6,705 nucleotides of DNA from Bacteroidota bacterium (lineage in GTDB: Bacteria > Bacteroidota > Bacteroidia > Cytophagales > Cyclobacteriaceae), in assembly GCA_023412765.1 (NCBI GenBank), contig JAEZBX010000079.1, positions 1-6,705 of the forward strand, in the 5' to 3' direction. The notes beneath the pieces are model-generated. The model saw nothing but the letters and a program-made list of their open reading frames with translations. It was not told where the DNA came from and ran no database searches. This document shows, piece after piece, positions 5,861-6,705 of the stretch; the stretch's first letter is position 1; each line of letters starts with the position of its first letter. A program made the position numbers and the translations under genes.

Positions 5861-6705
5861 ATGGGCAAATATTTCATCACCGTTTATCTGATTTTAAGTG
5901 TGTTCGTCGGCTATGCGCAAGACTTCAAGGCGTTGGTAGCTGCGGGTGAAAAACACTATGGCAAAAAGGACTACAAGAATGCCCTTGCGTCATACCTCGC
6001 AGCGCAGGAAATAAATCCCGATGATGCCTATCTCAACTTCAAGATCGGTCAAACGTACTTGTATTCAGAAACAAAGTCGAAGGCTGCTACTTATATCGAC
6101 AAGGCATACCGCCTTAATCCGGCTGTTAACCCAGACATAGATTACCACCTGGGAATAGCCTTTCAAAACACAAACTCATTCAAGCTTGCCATTGAACACT
6201 TTGAGCGCTTCAAGAAAAAAAGGCAAAACCTGGCGAGTATTGCAGATGAAAAAATCGCAGAGTGCAAAGTGGCTGATTCGCTGTCACAAAATGAGTTGAA
6301 CGTCATTATCGATAATCTTGGTCCGGGAATAAATACTCCATATAACGATTATTCTCCTATTATTTCGGCCGACGGAAATACGCTGATCTTTACTTCCAAT
6401 AGAACAGATGATCCGGCACGAGCAAAGGCAAATGCAAACTTTGAGGATATCTATGTAAGCTACAAAACGAATAACACCTGGTCTACCCCGAAGCCAATTA
6501 GCCCAAATGTGAATATAAAATATAATGATGCAGCGGCATCACTTTCGCCTGACGGCAAAACGTTATTCCTTTATTACGAGGAAGGTGAAGGTGATATCTA
6601 TACGTCTACACGCGAGGGAGACGAATGGACTAAACCGAAACCGCTGAACAAGAACATAAACACGGCGATGTTTTTTGAAACATGTGCCAGTATAACAGCA
6701 GATGG
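5861..6705 (+). CDS. TPR and PD40 (WD40-like propeller) envelope protein, 5' part only, probable OmpA-family member
   Basis: The frame is open from the ATG at 5861 to the window edge: 281 complete codons and no stop. It begins with a Sec signal peptide (MGKYFITVYLILSVFVGYAQ, cleavage near residue 19). Residues about 21-140 form tetratricopeptide repeats, for example the unit with YGKKDYKNALASYLAAQEINP (split here as YGKKDYKNAL and ASYLAAQEINP, 33-53) and FKLAIEHFERF (107-117). After a linker (LNVIIDNLGPGIN) come two WD40-like PD40 blades: YSPIISADGNTLIFTSNR (164-181) and ASLSPDGKTLFLYY (226-239) with GEGDIYTS. In Bacteroidota this order normally continues with more blades, often a carboxypeptidase-regulatory-like domain, and a C-terminal OmpA peptidoglycan-binding domain. 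PorE of the T9SS has that plan, but many paralogues share it, so no gene name is given. An alternative ATG at 5855 is in another frame and stops after eleven codons. Confidence 0.9.
   Translation, partial: MGKYFITVYLILSVFVGYAQDFKALVAAGEKHYGKKDYKNALASYLAAQEINPDDAYLNFKIGQTYLYSETKSKAATYIDKAYRLNPAVNPDIDYHLGIAFQNTNSFKLAIEHFERFKKKRQNLASIADEKIAECKVADSLSQNELNVIIDNLGPGINTPYNDYSPIISADGNTLIFTSNRTDDPARAKANANFEDIYVSYKTNNTWSTPKPISPNVNIKYNDAAASLSPDGKTLFLYYEEGEGDIYTSTREGDEWTKPKPLNKNINTAMFFETCASITAD

Overview
The window looks like a chromosomal segment of a Bacteroidota member, probably of the Cytophagales or a related environmental group. The evidence is a secreted protein with a type IX secretion (T9SS) type A C-terminal sorting domain, a lipoprotein amidohydrolase, a TPR plus PD40 protein of the kind common in this phylum, weak Shine-Dalgarno sites, and T(A/G)TCTTT-like -7 boxes upstream of several genes. 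This assignment is inferred from protein architecture, not from a marker gene. All five genes are on the + strand.

Layout: (1) Positions 89-1015 encode a xylose-isomerase-like TIM-barrel sugar isomerase/epimerase. Its Tat-type leader is interrupted by an in-frame TGA at codon 3, exactly where the first arginine of the twin-arginine pair is expected. (2) Positions 1016-1185 are a gene-free spacer filled by a nested palindromic element of about 150 bp, with a 19-nt outer inverted repeat and a 33-nt inner inverted repeat built of GGAATAR heptamers. It ends three bases before the next start codon. (3) Positions 1186-1917 encode a class I SAM-dependent methyltransferase. (4) Positions 1918-2118 are AT-rich non-coding DNA with a 10-bp direct repeat and candidate promoter boxes. 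(5) Positions 2119-4011 encode a 630-residue T9SS-exported surface protein with a LamG/ConA-like domain. (6) Positions 4108-5748 encode a lipoprotein of the N-acyl-D-amino-acid deacylase family that lacks the usual HxH metal motif. (7) From 5861 to the window edge is the 5' part of a TPR + PD40 protein, probably ending beyond the window in an OmpA-like domain.

The genes do not form an obvious pathway. They are separated by about 96-200 bp and probably have their own promoters. The shared theme is the cell envelope: four of the five products carry, or once carried, an export signal (Tat-like, Sec with T9SS, lipoprotein, Sec). I see no defence system, CRISPR array, transposase, tRNA or rRNA. 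The two most notable signals are the broken Tat leader and the nested palindrome; neither amounts to a demonstrable new system.
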